Assembly (NCBI GenBank): GCA_951394405.1
Contig: OX596346.1
Location: 806,001-870,000 of the forward strand
DNA: 64,000 nt
Direction: 5' to 3'
Origin: Coprinellus micaceus
Lineage: Eukaryota > Basidiomycota > Agaricomycetes > Agaricales > Psathyrellaceae
Below the pieces are notes generated by a model. That model ran no database searches and was not told the origin of the DNA. It saw only the letters and a program-made list of their open reading frames with translations. Below, one piece after another: positions 23,288 to 35,150 of this stretch (position 1 is the stretch's first letter; each line of letters begins with the position of its first letter). A program made the position numbers and the translations under genes.

Positions 23288-25470
23288 TCAGTCCCCAGAT
23301 GCTGCCATGGCCTTCAGCCCTCGGTATGTCTCCAGCCATTTCACCATCACGGCCCAGAGGTTCGAAGGGGTCCCGGTCAGCTCCTTTAATCGAGGAAATA
23401 GTAGTTCCAGGAACGCAACAACCTCGATTCTCCTCTCTGCCCCTAGGAGCGACAGATTTTCCCTGTCGTCTTCCTCCTCCTCCTCATCATCATCCTCATA
23501 GGTGGTAGTATTGATCGCCAAGGTTCGTAGGGGATGTCCGTTGGGGTACCGGCTTGCACGCGCCGAGGCGTTGACAATTTTGCCTTTCAGGGAGAGGTCC
23601 TCCTGTCTGAGCCTGTATTGGTCAAAATGGAACTCCAGGGTCTCGAGGCCGGGGCACTCCCTCCATATGACAGTGTAGAGGAATGTCAGGCCGGGGAACG
23701 TGGTACCGAGAGCCCATCTCGAGTTTGAACCGAAAGGGCCATGGCGTGAGCCGTCCACGGCTTTGAATCTGAGGCATGTGAGGCGCTTCCAGCCGCCGAT
23801 GGAGTCTTGGAGAATAGACGACGTGAAGGACCACAAACACGGGGGAATCTTTTCGAAGGTGGCCGTCCGTATGTTGGAGCACGAGGCAAAGGATGCCCTG
23901 GCCCCCACCTCTATCGCGAGATCGGAGAGTTCCGCCGGCATCTCAATCACTGTGGGTGCAGGCCATGGAGGGTGCTGCTCGTGTGGGGGGAGTGCCCACA
24001 CGCGGATGGATTCTAGTCTGGGGTTGAAGCCAAGATAGAATCCCAAGGCGCGTTGGACGAAGGAGGGCCTGTCGATTCTTGTCAACTCCAGGTCCAATTC
24101 TTCAAGGTTCTGGTGGACACCTTGATACATGCATAAAATGAGCTGAAGCATTTCGTTCCCCCTGATCTTCAGTGTGCGGAGGGATGGACAGTACAGAGCG
24201 CCATCAGGGCTCGTCATCACAGTTGCTGGGGCTGGTGTAACAGGCTTTGAGGTGGCGAGATGGAGTATCTGGAGTAGCGGAAGGTCACGAAGGGATAGGA
24301 GGTCGCATGCGTTTGCGGGGTCGACCCATTCTAGATGCAGCTCCGTGAGATTCTTGAGTAGGGAGAGGCGCTCGAATATGCCATTTTCCGATGGTCCTAT
24401 GTAATGGAAGGACTGGATATTGGGCGCGTAAAAATGGAGGAAAGGGATTATGGCCTGCACGTGTTGATCGACGTCTTCAAGCTCGCAAGGCTCGTAGTAG
24501 AAATCCTCTTCGTAAGGAAAGTTCTTCGGGTATGCAGCGATGTCAAGCGATTGCAACGAATAGGAACTAAGGAGCTGGATTGCCGGCAAAGAGGGTATAC
24601 CGCCTTGACCGATAGAGATGGTTCGGATGTTTGGGAAGAGGGAAGGCGGTCGAGAGGGGAGGAAAAACAGCTCAGTCACTTGAAGCTGCTCTAAGCTTTC
24701 GTGAGGTCTGCCAGGCTCGGTTCCGAGTTTGATATGTCGGATATTTGGGGCGTACAGGCGGAAGCGATCCCAGTCCTGATATCTGCCGGTGTAGTGATAT
24801 TTCTAGAGCCCCAATGCACTTTAGACAGGTCCTGGTGGTATGGAATAGAGTACGTACACCGAGTCCTTCGTATTGGGAGCCGCCGCCATACCAGGGAAGA
24901 AGCTTGAGAGCAGGCGTAATGCTTGCCATTTCGCGCCAAAGTATCGCTGTCCCCGCCCAGAAGAAGGAACGATTGACGAGGATAAGTGAGGCGAACGGAC
25001 CCTTCCATTTCATGCCGAGGGACTCCTTCAGGATTTGCAAGATAAACGGGAGAATGTCTTTGCTGTCTAGCACTTGCTCGGCCGGAGGTACAAGATGCGC
25101 AAAGCCGGGCAGCGTTTGGGGGGTGGAGCGGCACCAGGAGTCGGCGCCCGTAAGGGTGTACAGGGCGTCCAGGGAGCTAGGGTGTTCGAGTGGGTTGGGG
25201 AACTCGTTGCCTGCGCGTTGGTGAGGCACAGTCCACCCCCGACGGTCCGGGTTTCTCACCAATGTCAGTTCCAATCGTAGCATCACTCTCCACACTGGCA
25301 GACGTCTCTCGGATCTGTAGCTCGGGGGAGGGGAAGAGTGGGATAGCATCTGCAGAAAGGTGTAAATCAGACTTGAATGCATAACGCGGACCGAGACGCG
25401 TACCACCAATGGGACTTATGCTTGTGGGACCCTTTGCCGCCTCGGTCTCGATAGTATCAGCGCTCTCCAT
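23288..25470 (-). CDS. F-box-like/LRR-like protein c, intact
   Basis: Four exons (25470-25404, 25349-25260, 25210-24858, 24802-23288) sum to 2,025 nt (674 aa), all phases matching, so this copy looks functional. The N-terminal 100 residues are disordered (MESADTIETEAAKGPTSISP). The F-box-like segment is QVLDSKDILPFILQILKE...LILVNRSFFWAGTAILWREM, ending at LLPWYGGGSQYEGLG. The second half begins KYHYTGRYQDWDRFRLYAPN and contains leucine-rich repeat-like strands. Near the C-terminus is an acidic run of about ten Asp/Glu encoded by a GAG/GAT microsatellite at 23476-23503, then a family block (AERRIEVVAFLELLFPRLKEL). It is the most divergent member of the family in the window and has no obvious mirror partner. 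It presumably recruits a target to an SCF ligase. Confidence 0.82.
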
Positions 25471-25955
25471 GGCAGGGCTCGGTGAGTAGGCAAGACGACC
25501 GACAAGGGGAGAGACAACCAAGGGTATACTTCCAGAAGTAGCTGTATACCACGCATTGGAAACACGTTCATTCCACTTTGAAGCGGCACTCTAACCTTAA
25601 AAGGACCAGCCAGTAAACCTACTACATACTCACCGCCGGTATCAAAGCGCACGATCATCCGCCCTTTCCACGCCTGGGAGGTCTGATCGAAAGGTCTTCT
25701 CATCGAAGCCGGGGAGACGCCTCACCGATTGGGCCTCTTGAGGTGGTGAAGCTCGAGGCACTGCGGGAGAGAACGGCAGTGGCGCTCATCGCGTGTCCGG
25801 TGTGGGGCTGCGCGTGACCTTGGGCGCTTATCAGTTGTACAGAGCCACGTAACAGAGGATCTCATCCCTTCAAGGGAGTCTATTCATATGAGACTGGAAT
25901 TGTGCTGGTGGTGATACATTGATGTGTCGAGCAGAAGGGTATACAAGAATGCAGC
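25471..25955. other. Upstream region of F-box gene c
   Basis: 485 nt between the start of F-box gene c and the 3' end of the SDR gene (both minus). It contains a 17-bp GATA-type motif at 25822-25838 that recurs upstream of F-box gene b3. Confidence 0.45.
25822..25838 (-). promoter_or_regulatory. Shared GATA-type motif ACAACTGATAAGCGCCC
   Basis: Read in the direction of F-box gene c, this 17-bp word lies about 350 nt before the ATG. The identical word, in the same orientation relative to its gene, lies about 190 nt before F-box gene b3 (58168-58184). CTGATAAG fits the GATA-factor consensus. Regulatory function is inferred only. Confidence 0.35.
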
Positions 25956-27142
<1,187 letters not shown>

Positions 27143-27833
27143 TTTGTTGCTGTTGATGACCACTCGGTGGGGAGAAGGGTTCGGGTGGTCGGTGCGGTTC
27201 GTCCTGGCCTCCCCGTCCCTTCTTATCGCTTCCTCCCGCCCCCTAACCGCAGCCAGAATCACAGCGAACCGGCCTGCAGTGGAGTAGTGACCACATGTTG
27301 AAGCGGGGGAGGTGGAGACCTGGATGATGCCGCCCCGTTGCCGTCTTTGACGGTTGTCCCCCAGACTTGAACGATGACGACATGGAGGAAGCCAGAAAGA
27401 GGCGCTGGTGTCGGGCATCCGCATTAGCCGGCGCTTAAACCTGCCCTAAATCTGACCCTAACCCCAAATCCTTCCCCATCCAGGTGATGCCATTCATCGA
27501 TGGACCTGGATTCCAACCTTGACCTCAACCACGATGACGCACTCGCAAAGATCTTCCTTGGTTTTCTGAAAGGCGTTTCCAGGTGAATATTCGCCCTTTG
27601 CCAAGGAGAGATAAGGCCATACTGGTTTCGTGATCTTTGAGGCTCGGTAGCGAGGTGAGTTCGAGTCATGGCTGGGCGTCAAAAGCCGCTCAAAGCCCAG
27701 CCGGGACCTACACACGAGGCAGACTGTTTAAAAAGGACGGTGGCAGACATTCAGTGCCTCTTGCGGCTTGCTTCTGTACCAGTCTCATCCTTTGAGCCAC
27801 CCTCTCACCAATCCCTTCTGTAGATCGTTCTGA
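27143..27833. other. Intergenic region between divergent genes
   Basis: About 690 nt between the SDR gene (minus) and F-box gene d (plus), which presumably holds both promoters. No supported exon. Confidence 0.45.
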
Positions 27834-29494
27834 ATGTCAGATATGTCAAAGGAGGTGTTATTCAATGGTGATTTGTTGAGAGATCTTTCGACACATAGAA
27901 GGAGACAGGAAGGTTCAGTTGCTTGCGGCCGCCTTGACCTGCAAAACCTTTGCGGAACCAGCTCAGGATTCCTTGTGGCGAACGATGCACTCCATCATTC
28001 CATTCCTCAACCTTATCCCGTCCTTCGTGAACACCTTTGGAACCCCTGTGCGTGGTCCCTTTGTCGTACCCCTTCCCTTCAATCACAGTATCTGATTCTC
28101 CTTTTTGACAGTGTTTCGTCGGTGACAAACCCCCTTCATCATATCCGCGATTCCAAGCCCACGCTGTGAGAGTCCAGCGGTTCCATCTCGAAGACGCCGC
28201 GCACGGACGACCGATTCAGCGCCTCCTCCCCACTATGGCAGTCCTTCGTCTCGCACAGCTCCAAGGAGATCAGCCGCTCTTCCCCGCCCTCCGTCATCTC
28301 TCGTTTGAGTCTGGTGTGTGCATTGAGGAATACGTACTGCTCTTGTTGCACCCATCTGTCGTGAGCATGGCTATCAACAACTTTCACACCGAGAGGTTGA
28401 ATACCACGTCGCTTCTCTGCATGTTGCCGACTCTGGAAACCAAACTGACGGAGCTTGTGCTGGCTGGAGACACTTGGCTCGTCCCCGATGCGCTAGCTGC
28501 TATCGCCAGGATGACCTCCCTCCGCACCCTCCGCCTTTCACTTCCCGCCAACAACTTGCCCTTCGCCTCCCTTCACGGTTTGAGGGAGCTGGAAACCGTT
28601 CACCTCACGGCGGGAGAGGCGTTCATCTTGCTCTTCCTCTCGAATATACTGTCTAAGAAGCTCGCCAACGTTACTCTACTGCGAAGGGACCGACAACCAT
28701 GGTGGATCGACTCTGGCGAGGCGCAGGGACAAGTCCAAGCACCCAGCTTCTGGCATCGCTGCGCCGAGATACTCCAAGATAAGGCTAAACACACCCTGAG
28801 GACCGTTTCGATCCAGGACCTGGTTGCCCCGGACCCCTTTGCGAGTTTCAAATACCAATCATTCGCACAACTGCTGTACCCTATCCATGGCCTTGAGTAC
28901 CTGGAGATCGGGACCGTCTCCCAGGCGGCCGTCGTCATCACCGACGAAGACTACGCGAACATGGCCGAAGCTTGGCCCCACATCAAAGTCCTCCATCTAC
29001 TCCTGCCTTACATCACCCCCACCCCCAACCTCTTCGGCAACTCGTCCTGCTCTGCCCCTCTCACCCATCCCACCGCGAAAGGCCTCGCCATCCTTGCCCA
29101 GCACTGCCACGAACTCGAGTCGCTCCAGCTCTACCTCCCCTCCGTCGACCTGACCGACGCAAACATCACTTTACCTACCAACTTCTGGGGGAACCCAAGC
29201 CTTAAGAAACTATGGCTTGGGAGCTGCAGGGTCGTCGATCCTCTATCAACCTCCATGCACTTGAGCTCGCTCTTTCCGAATCTCAAGGCTATCGCGGGCG
29301 TGGCGCCATTCCCTGGGTCGTCGAATGCCGTAGCCCATGCAGGCATGGCGTGTGGGTTTGAGTGGATGACGGTTCAGAAGCACCTGGCGGTGATTCATGA
29401 TATCCAAGCTGCGGAAAGGTTGCGCGTTGCGTCTATCCTCCGAGAGGAGCGCGTGCCGCTAACGGGGAGGGCGCGAAAGTTCATCTACGTCTAA
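27834..29494 (+). pseudogene. F-box/LRR protein d, frameshift in F-box
   Basis: This is a canonical Agaricomycete F-box/LRR protein, unrelated in its LRR part to the a/b/c family. Exon 1 (27834-28065) encodes MSKEVLFNGDLL, then after a one-base shift EIF.HI...LLAAALTCKTFAEPAQDSLWRTM, the typical F-box helices. Exon 2 (28112-29494, 461 codons) starts FVGDKPPSSYPRFQAHAVRVQRFHL. It has leucine-rich repeats, including the conserved ITDEDYANMAEAWPHIKVLHL segment and a C-terminal stretch ending GRARKFIYV. Exon 1 is one base too long (232 nt). The extra base lies at about 27880-27886, between DLL and EIF, and removing it restores a continuous F-box. Exon 2 is clean. A read-through product from ATG 27834 would stop early, so the gene is probably broken, unless the extra base is a sequence error. 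Confidence 0.72.
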
Positions 29495-30887
29495 ACATCC
29501 GAGGCATCCCGCTTCGCAAACACACCAATTTAATGGCCCGCCCATCCACACATCAAACAACCTTTTGCCTCCTTCACACCCACAGCGAGCATTCCTTCTC
29601 AAAATACCCATCCTATGAATATCCTTCTCAAAGACTTATACCCCCCAATCAACCTTCCCCTGCATTGTACCAGTAGCAGCCATCCCTTCTATCCCGCTTC
29701 ATCGGGCCTAAGTATTCTCAATTCTAAGTTCCTGCCAATACTCAATGCACCCCGTTTGTATTCTACCTCAATAGGTAAGGTAGACCTATCTTTCGGAACT
29801 AGGGCTAGTCTCTGTAGCGACGAACCCGAGGATTTCAAGTTGCACCTGGATTATGTAGTCAGCGCACATCTGAGAGTTGCCTGCAGTAAGGGGGTGCGTC
29901 CGAGACCGGTTCATCGGTGCTGCGCCCACGTGTATGCGAGTCAATGTGAATGCCGTTCTTTTGCTTAACACGAGGAGGGTGTATCCCACCGGAGTCTTTT
30001 GGTTTCCGCTAGCTGCCATCGAAGAGAACGCACAACGACTGTTATGATCTGCCCCGCTTGATGGGCGCCTATTTCGTTCCCCTTGTCCCTCTCCCGGTCG
30101 TGAGGGCTTGGACCGACGCCACAAGTCACAAATAGGGTTGTGTCTGGGCGTACCCCAACTACAGTCATCAACACGATGTTGTTCTCGTTGTGACAAAGAT
30201 TAAGACAGCTCCCCAAACCCTGCCTCGTGGTTCAGGGAATTTCGCTATTCGTTAGTTCCGCATGACGTTCAACGTGAGCTGATGGGAACGGGATCACTCG
30301 TATTGTGGCCCACCACCGATTTTGTTTCCAATTTCAAGTTCAGAGGGACTGAAGCAAGAGGCTTGCGAGGGCTGTCAGCCTGTGACACGCCTGTCCATGC
30401 TGGACCCACAGCGGAGACGGCATCAGCCACCATGGACGTCCCAAAAGAGATGTGGATTCGTCCTCTGGTTGGTTGATCCTTGCTTCCTCACCGTCCCGAC
30501 ACTTGAGACGTGGCACTCCGTACTGTGGCTACACCTAAGCCATACTCCTAACCAGCTCACTAGGGCTGGCATAGAGTCTCCTCGTTACGAGCTACACGGT
30601 GCGTCTGACATGGCTTGAATCGTAAAACTTTGAATTGTATCACCTTGTACCCACAGGACACCCACAACAACAGCAGATACGATGCAACACAGCAGTGACA
30701 CAACAAGAGGGGCTGATCTCCAAGCAGAGAGGGCAACCCTAGCCTGGGCTTACGTTGAACAAACGGGCAACGCAACTGGGCGCTTGCACTGCTTGTACTT
30801 TGATTCCTTTTAACCCTGCAGGTCAATATTCCTCTATCTTCCACAATTCAATCCACCATAAACAACCTAAGCTTTCCGTATCGCACC
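29495..30887. other. Intergenic region
   Basis: About 1.4 kb without a supported gene. Small open frames occur on both strands without motifs. The promoter of the MULE-interrupted gene should lie at its right end. Confidence 0.45.
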
Positions 30888-30910
30888 ATGTTCGCCCTTG
30901 CCATCTTGCT

Positions 30911-30919
30911 ATACCTCCT
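30911..30919. repeat. MULE target-site duplication, left copy
   Basis: ATACCTCCT immediately outside the left end of the MULE, matching CTACCTCCT outside the right end at 8 of 9 positions. A 9-bp duplication is typical of Mutator-like insertion. Confidence 0.8.
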
Positions 30920-30939
30920 GGAATTTGGATACGCACCGA
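30920..30939 (+). repeat. MULE left terminal inverted repeat
   Basis: GGAATTTGGATACGCACCGA. Its reverse complement recurs at 34701-34720 with two mismatches. Confidence 0.85.
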
Positions 30940-30945
30940 CAATTT

Positions 30946-31016
30946 CTGTCACGGTGTGACAGATGAAGCAGCGTGACAAGGCATTGTCGGTGTCACGCTC
31001 GAGTATCGGTGTGACC
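30946..31016. repeat. Subterminal GTGAC cluster, left end
   Basis: Several GTCAC/GTGAC words in about 70 bp (TGTCACGGTGTGACAG, CGTGACAAGG, GTGTCACGC, GTGTGACCGG), just inside the left MULE end. A similar cluster lies inside the right end. Such subterminal repeats are often transposase-binding sites. Confidence 0.55.
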
Positions 31017-31171
31017 GGATTTGGCATAGAGGGGCAGCAATATTTGTATCCGTATGGTAGCATCCTGTGCATGTGCGTTCGACGCGTCTGTCCCGCCAAT
31101 ATAGACGAGATTACGCGTCCACCATCTCTGTTTGCTCTTTCTCCTGCCTGATTGAATTCTTCCGCCACCCG

Positions 31172-34100
31172 ATGACTCAATATTCCCCTGAAAAATGGGG
31201 GATATTCGCCGCAAGTGTTAACCCAACAAGCAATGCACCACCGAAGACTTTGAACATCCTCAACAAGTTGCATGTTTCCGATGAGAAGCGGGCTCATATG
31301 ATGGAAGAACTGGAGGTTCTCGGGGTCGATTACCACCACTTTGACGGAGATAAGAGACTACAAGGTACGCTATGCAGCATTGTGTGGGATCTTGCCTCAT
31401 ATATGCTGCCTAGACACTGCCCTGCAGCTTGTTAGTGATCTTGACATTCACATCCCAAATGTCCTGGACTACGAGCGTGATGTGCGCTCAAAACTGTCTA
31501 TTCTTTACACCGACAAGAAGCCAATCAAGCCGAGGCCCAACAAAGCAGGGAAGGCACATTCCCCCTTGGCTGGGCAGCCTATTGCATTCATCCGGGCGCG
31601 GCGTCTATACCAGTGTTTATCAGGCCAGGACAATACCGTCGGGCACCATGCATCAGACGCAGATTCACACCGAAGAGCCTGGTCAAATGTACAGTGCGGC
31701 TTTTGGGCCCATTTAACTACAACGCACTTGACATCACCCGGCCACAAGGACAAGAACGCTTGCAACGGTGCGTATGTTATGTGGTGAAATTGTTGTCCCC
31801 TTCTCACAGCCACTACCCAAACTTGGCAGTTCTTATCACTATTGACGAAATCTACGGTGACCTCACGCACTCTGATGCGTGCTTGGAGCAGACGGAAATG
31901 TTCCGGAACCCGACCATCCCCATCCATCCAGACCTTCGCTCATACGCCGCCCAGCTTTTCCGGGACAAGCTCCCCTGGAGTGTTGTCTGGGAGAAGAGCC
32001 GGAAGTTCTCTGTCGAGCGCTGGGGAGACCGTGTTGGTGATGAACATTTCCGGTTCCGTCTGCGAACCCACGACTCAAGCTCCATCTATCGGACGTTGAA
32101 TCGTGAAGATGGTATTCCGCCGCATAGCCAGGCCCAGGTCAACATTGATAGTTGGTTCCGTTCTAGCGATGCTCAACCTCCGGACCCTCTCTTCACCTCT
32201 TCCTGCCTCTTCTATCAGCCGGCTAACGATGAAACTGGCCAGCGCTTCATGCTTATTCTCTCAACACCCTTGCAGCAGTCGATGGCGTGGAAATATGCCC
32301 ATTGCAAGCAGGTTCTCATGGATCTCACATTCGGTGTCTGCTCGGCTCGGGTTCTTATGTTGATACTAATGGCACTGGACGAGTACAACAAGGGTATTCC
32401 CATCGCAGAGATCCTTTTCAGTGCTCACAAGGATGCAAAGGCCGTCCATGCGAGCTATCGGACCGAGGACATCAATCTCGCTCTTCACCATTTGAAAAGA
32501 GCGATGGGCTTCAATTCAAAGGGTGAAGCATTCAATATCTTCGTGGCGACGACAGGTAACGACATCCGGAAACACACAGCTCTCAGCAAAAACTTTCCCG
32601 GCATCCAGCTAACTCTTTGCACGTTCCATGTTCTTCAATGCTGGAGGAATCACATGAATCGCTCGCTTGTTTCCGTGCCTCAAGGCGATGATCGAAAGTT
32701 TGTGCGTTCTAGGCTGTGGACTTTGTTGTTCAAGCTCATTCGTCAAATCTCTGCCTACCCGGATGCCATGGCACTATACAATGCGGAAATTACCTTCTTC
32801 AAGACTCATGGGCGAGGACGTGCAACTCCGCTCGCCAAAAAGCAATCGAAAGCGGCTCTTGCCTTTCTTGATTACCTTCATGGCTATATCGGCATTGAAG
32901 ACCTCTGGGTCTCTTGGTCACCAGCTGGCACTGCTCGCGCTGCGTTAAAACTCGGGATAGACCAAGCACTGATTGCCCGGACAACCAACCATCTCGAATC
33001 GTTCAACGGTCGTCTGAAGCATCGATTTTTCTCCTCATATCAGCACTGCGGCCGTCTGGCAAGAATTGACCGATATGTGCATATTCTTTTGCTGTGTGTC
33101 CTCTCTGAGTTCTTCAACAAGTGGCTTGAGGCGCGTGAGGAGGCCATGTACTATGCGGATATGCGGCGTGTTGCACCCAAGCGATCTCCGAACCAGCAGT
33201 CTTCGTCCAACACAAGCAACATCTATGAATCTACACTACTGCCGAGGAAGTACAACAGTGTCGCCAAAGTCTGGGAAGCTGCGAGAAGGTTTATGGATCA
33301 AGCGTTTGGAACAGTGAAGGGCCGGGATGATTCTAGTCTATGCCGGAAAGCTGAGGAGGAGCGAAAATGGGCCACAGCTGAATTTGACATGTCGATGTCG
33401 GATGGATGAGATGAAGTCAGCCGATGCTGAACTTGGGGAGATTGAGGGCGACAACCCTTTCGAGTTTTTGGGTGGGGCAGAGCGTATGTGTACCGTGTCA
33501 TCTACATCGCGCCGTATGATCAACCACTGAACACCCAGCAGAGAACGAAAGTGTGGCACTCACCCTTCATTTAAATTCACCCTTGACCCTGCTCCCCTTC
33601 GAGTCGCCCGTTGAGGTTCCATCCAGCAACCATCTTGAAGTGGCCGCCGCCAATCACTCGTTCCAATCGAACATTGCCGAGGCACCGTACAGTCCCCAAC
33701 AACAAATCACACTGGCGCTCGACTCTCAATCGCCCTCTCTACTCTTTGAGGCTCCGCCGAGTGCTCAGCCACAGGCCGCAATTGTCGAACTGGACGAATC
33801 GTTGGAATACGGCGATGACGGCGAACTGGGGCTTCTCAGCTTCGATGGGGATGGGGATATTGCTCTGGACAGCAGTGTAATCCTTGCTGACCTTCTGGCA
33901 GCCTGCGAAAACGAGTGCATGGAAGACGACGGACCTGCAAAGCAACCATGCTCAATCGAGGGCATCAGCACGGTCACCAATGACCGAGCGACAGCCATGT
34001 TGATGCTGCACCGCGGTGAGGACGAGTTCCTGGATCTAGTCAAGTCAGTTATGCGGTTGGGTATTGCGCAGGATGAAATTAAGGATCACCTGAGCCCCAG

Positions 34101-34317
34101 CATGATGCGGCGTCTTGAGCTGCATGGTATATTTGACGACGACGACGACCTCCTACAGCCACCTGAAACACCTTCCATACCCTCAACCCCATCCACCTCG
34201 TCTTCACGCTCTTCGATATTCCCTCTCATTGATCTCAGTCCCAACCGTTTGAATGCACCCAAGCCGTTCGAGCTGCAGAAGAAGAGCTGTCGTCACGAGT
34301 CGCATGGGATTTGGTAG
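31172..34317 (+). pseudogene. MULE transposase, frameshifted
   Basis: Start ATG 31172 (MTQYSPEKWGIFAASVNPTS), with an intron after KRLQ that splices in frame to DTALQLVSDLDIHIPNVL. The frame shifts by about one base near 31630, after RRLYQCLSGQDN. The main frame (to 33409) contains the MULE transposase core: FRFRLRTHDSSSIYRT, KQVLMDLTFGVCSARVLML (first catalytic Asp region), GIPIAEILFSAHKDAKAVH, LTLCTFHVLQCWRNHMNR, and the diagnostic ARTTNHLESFNGRLKHRF. After FDMSMSD the frame shifts again at about 33400. It continues as EMKSADAELGEIEGDNPFEF, then through an intron after GGAE into an acidic C-terminal region ending at 34317. The two shifts make this copy unlikely to produce active transposase. 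Confidence 0.82.
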
Positions 34318-34662
34318 AGTAGAATAGGAGCGCCCCTGACATAGAATGATGGATTCAAATTTGAACCCAGACACAGTCCCATATATAAGTCTTGAGGAGG
34401 TCTCAGGCCGGCGGGGGGTCAACGAGCTGGTGGTGGTTCACAAACAAAGCAGTGCGCTGGCACCCCGTACTTCCCCCGAAGAAGCCATCAATAATACCGG
34501 CAAAGGGCGAGGATGGGCGCTTATGTGCCAAAATGCGTACAAAACACTGCGCTCCGCACAAATATGCAGTAGGTACCCAGCGCTTCGCACAAGGATGCAC
34601 AATACCCTTCACCAGCGCCTCCGTGCAAGAATGCAGGGTGCGCCTGGCGCGCCAACAGGGTG

Positions 34663-34700
34663 TCACGGTCACATGCGTGACATGTGTGTGACGCGTGACT
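34663..34700. repeat. Subterminal GTGAC cluster, right end
   Basis: GTGTCACGGTCACATGCGTG and following words: five or more GTCAC/GTGAC copies in about 40 bp directly inside the right inverted repeat, mirroring the left end. Confidence 0.55.
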
Positions 34701-34720
34701 TCGGTGCGCATCCAAAGTCC
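34701..34720 (-). repeat. MULE right terminal inverted repeat
   Basis: On the minus strand this reads GGACTTTGGATGCGCACCGA, 18/20 identical to the left end. Confidence 0.85.
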
Positions 34721-34729
34721 CTACCTCCT
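34721..34729. repeat. MULE target-site duplication, right copy
   Basis: CTACCTCCT directly outside the right end. It is in the same codon phase (TAC CTC CT) as the left copy, so the host reading frame is preserved across the insertion if the element is ignored. Confidence 0.8.
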
Positions 34730-34833
34730 CGTACTCGGCCTAGCCGGAACTGGGAAGGACGGTCCGTACAATGCTGGATACAAATCCCTCCCACCTTCAG
34801 CAACGCTCCCCCTCGCGAGAGCCAAAGAAGCTG

Positions 34834-35150
34834 ATGGGGGAAAGGAACCGATTCCGTCCGGCGTTGTGGTCGACCGTGCCAGCCGTCCTACCCCTCCTCA
34901 GACTCCCCTCAGAAAGAAGACTACAGGAGATATCGATAAAGGGGGCGAGGAGCCAAGTGCGTCGAGAGGCGCGGTAAATCGTGCCTTCCTGCCTACGCCT
35001 CCTCAGACTCCTGACAAAAACCTGAAGGAGATCGCATCAGATATAGCTGAAGGGGGGAAGGAACCAAGCGCACCGAGAGGCGCGATTGACCGTGCCTTCC
35101 TGCCAATCTCTCCCCAGACTCCCACCATAAAGGAGAACACCACGGCAGAG
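34834..35150 (+). repeat. Three diverged tandem coding repeats (PTPPQTP type)
   Basis: Three units of about 107-111 nt in the interrupted gene. Each encodes a GG.EP....G...(R/D/N)RA segment followed by PTPPQTP or PISPQTP and a polar spacer. Low-complexity and proline-rich, so probably a flexible linker. Confidence 0.65.

Larger units (their letters stand above)
30920..34720 (+). mobile_element. Complete Mutator-like DNA transposon (MULE), 3.8 kb
   Basis: The element is 3,801 bp. Its ends are 20-bp inverted repeats (18/20 identical) and a 9-bp target duplication flanks it (8/9 identical). Inside each end are clusters of GTGAC/GTCAC words. It encodes one MULE-type transposase on the plus strand with at least two apparent frameshifts, so this copy is probably non-autonomous now. 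It landed inside the first coding exon of a host gene. The nearly perfect duplication suggests a fairly recent insertion. Confidence 0.85.

Noticed and set aside
34737..34757. GLAGTGK, resembling a nucleotide-binding P-loop
   Set aside because: It lacks the Ser/Thr after Lys and any downstream ATPase motif, and fits better as the end of a hydrophobic N-terminus.
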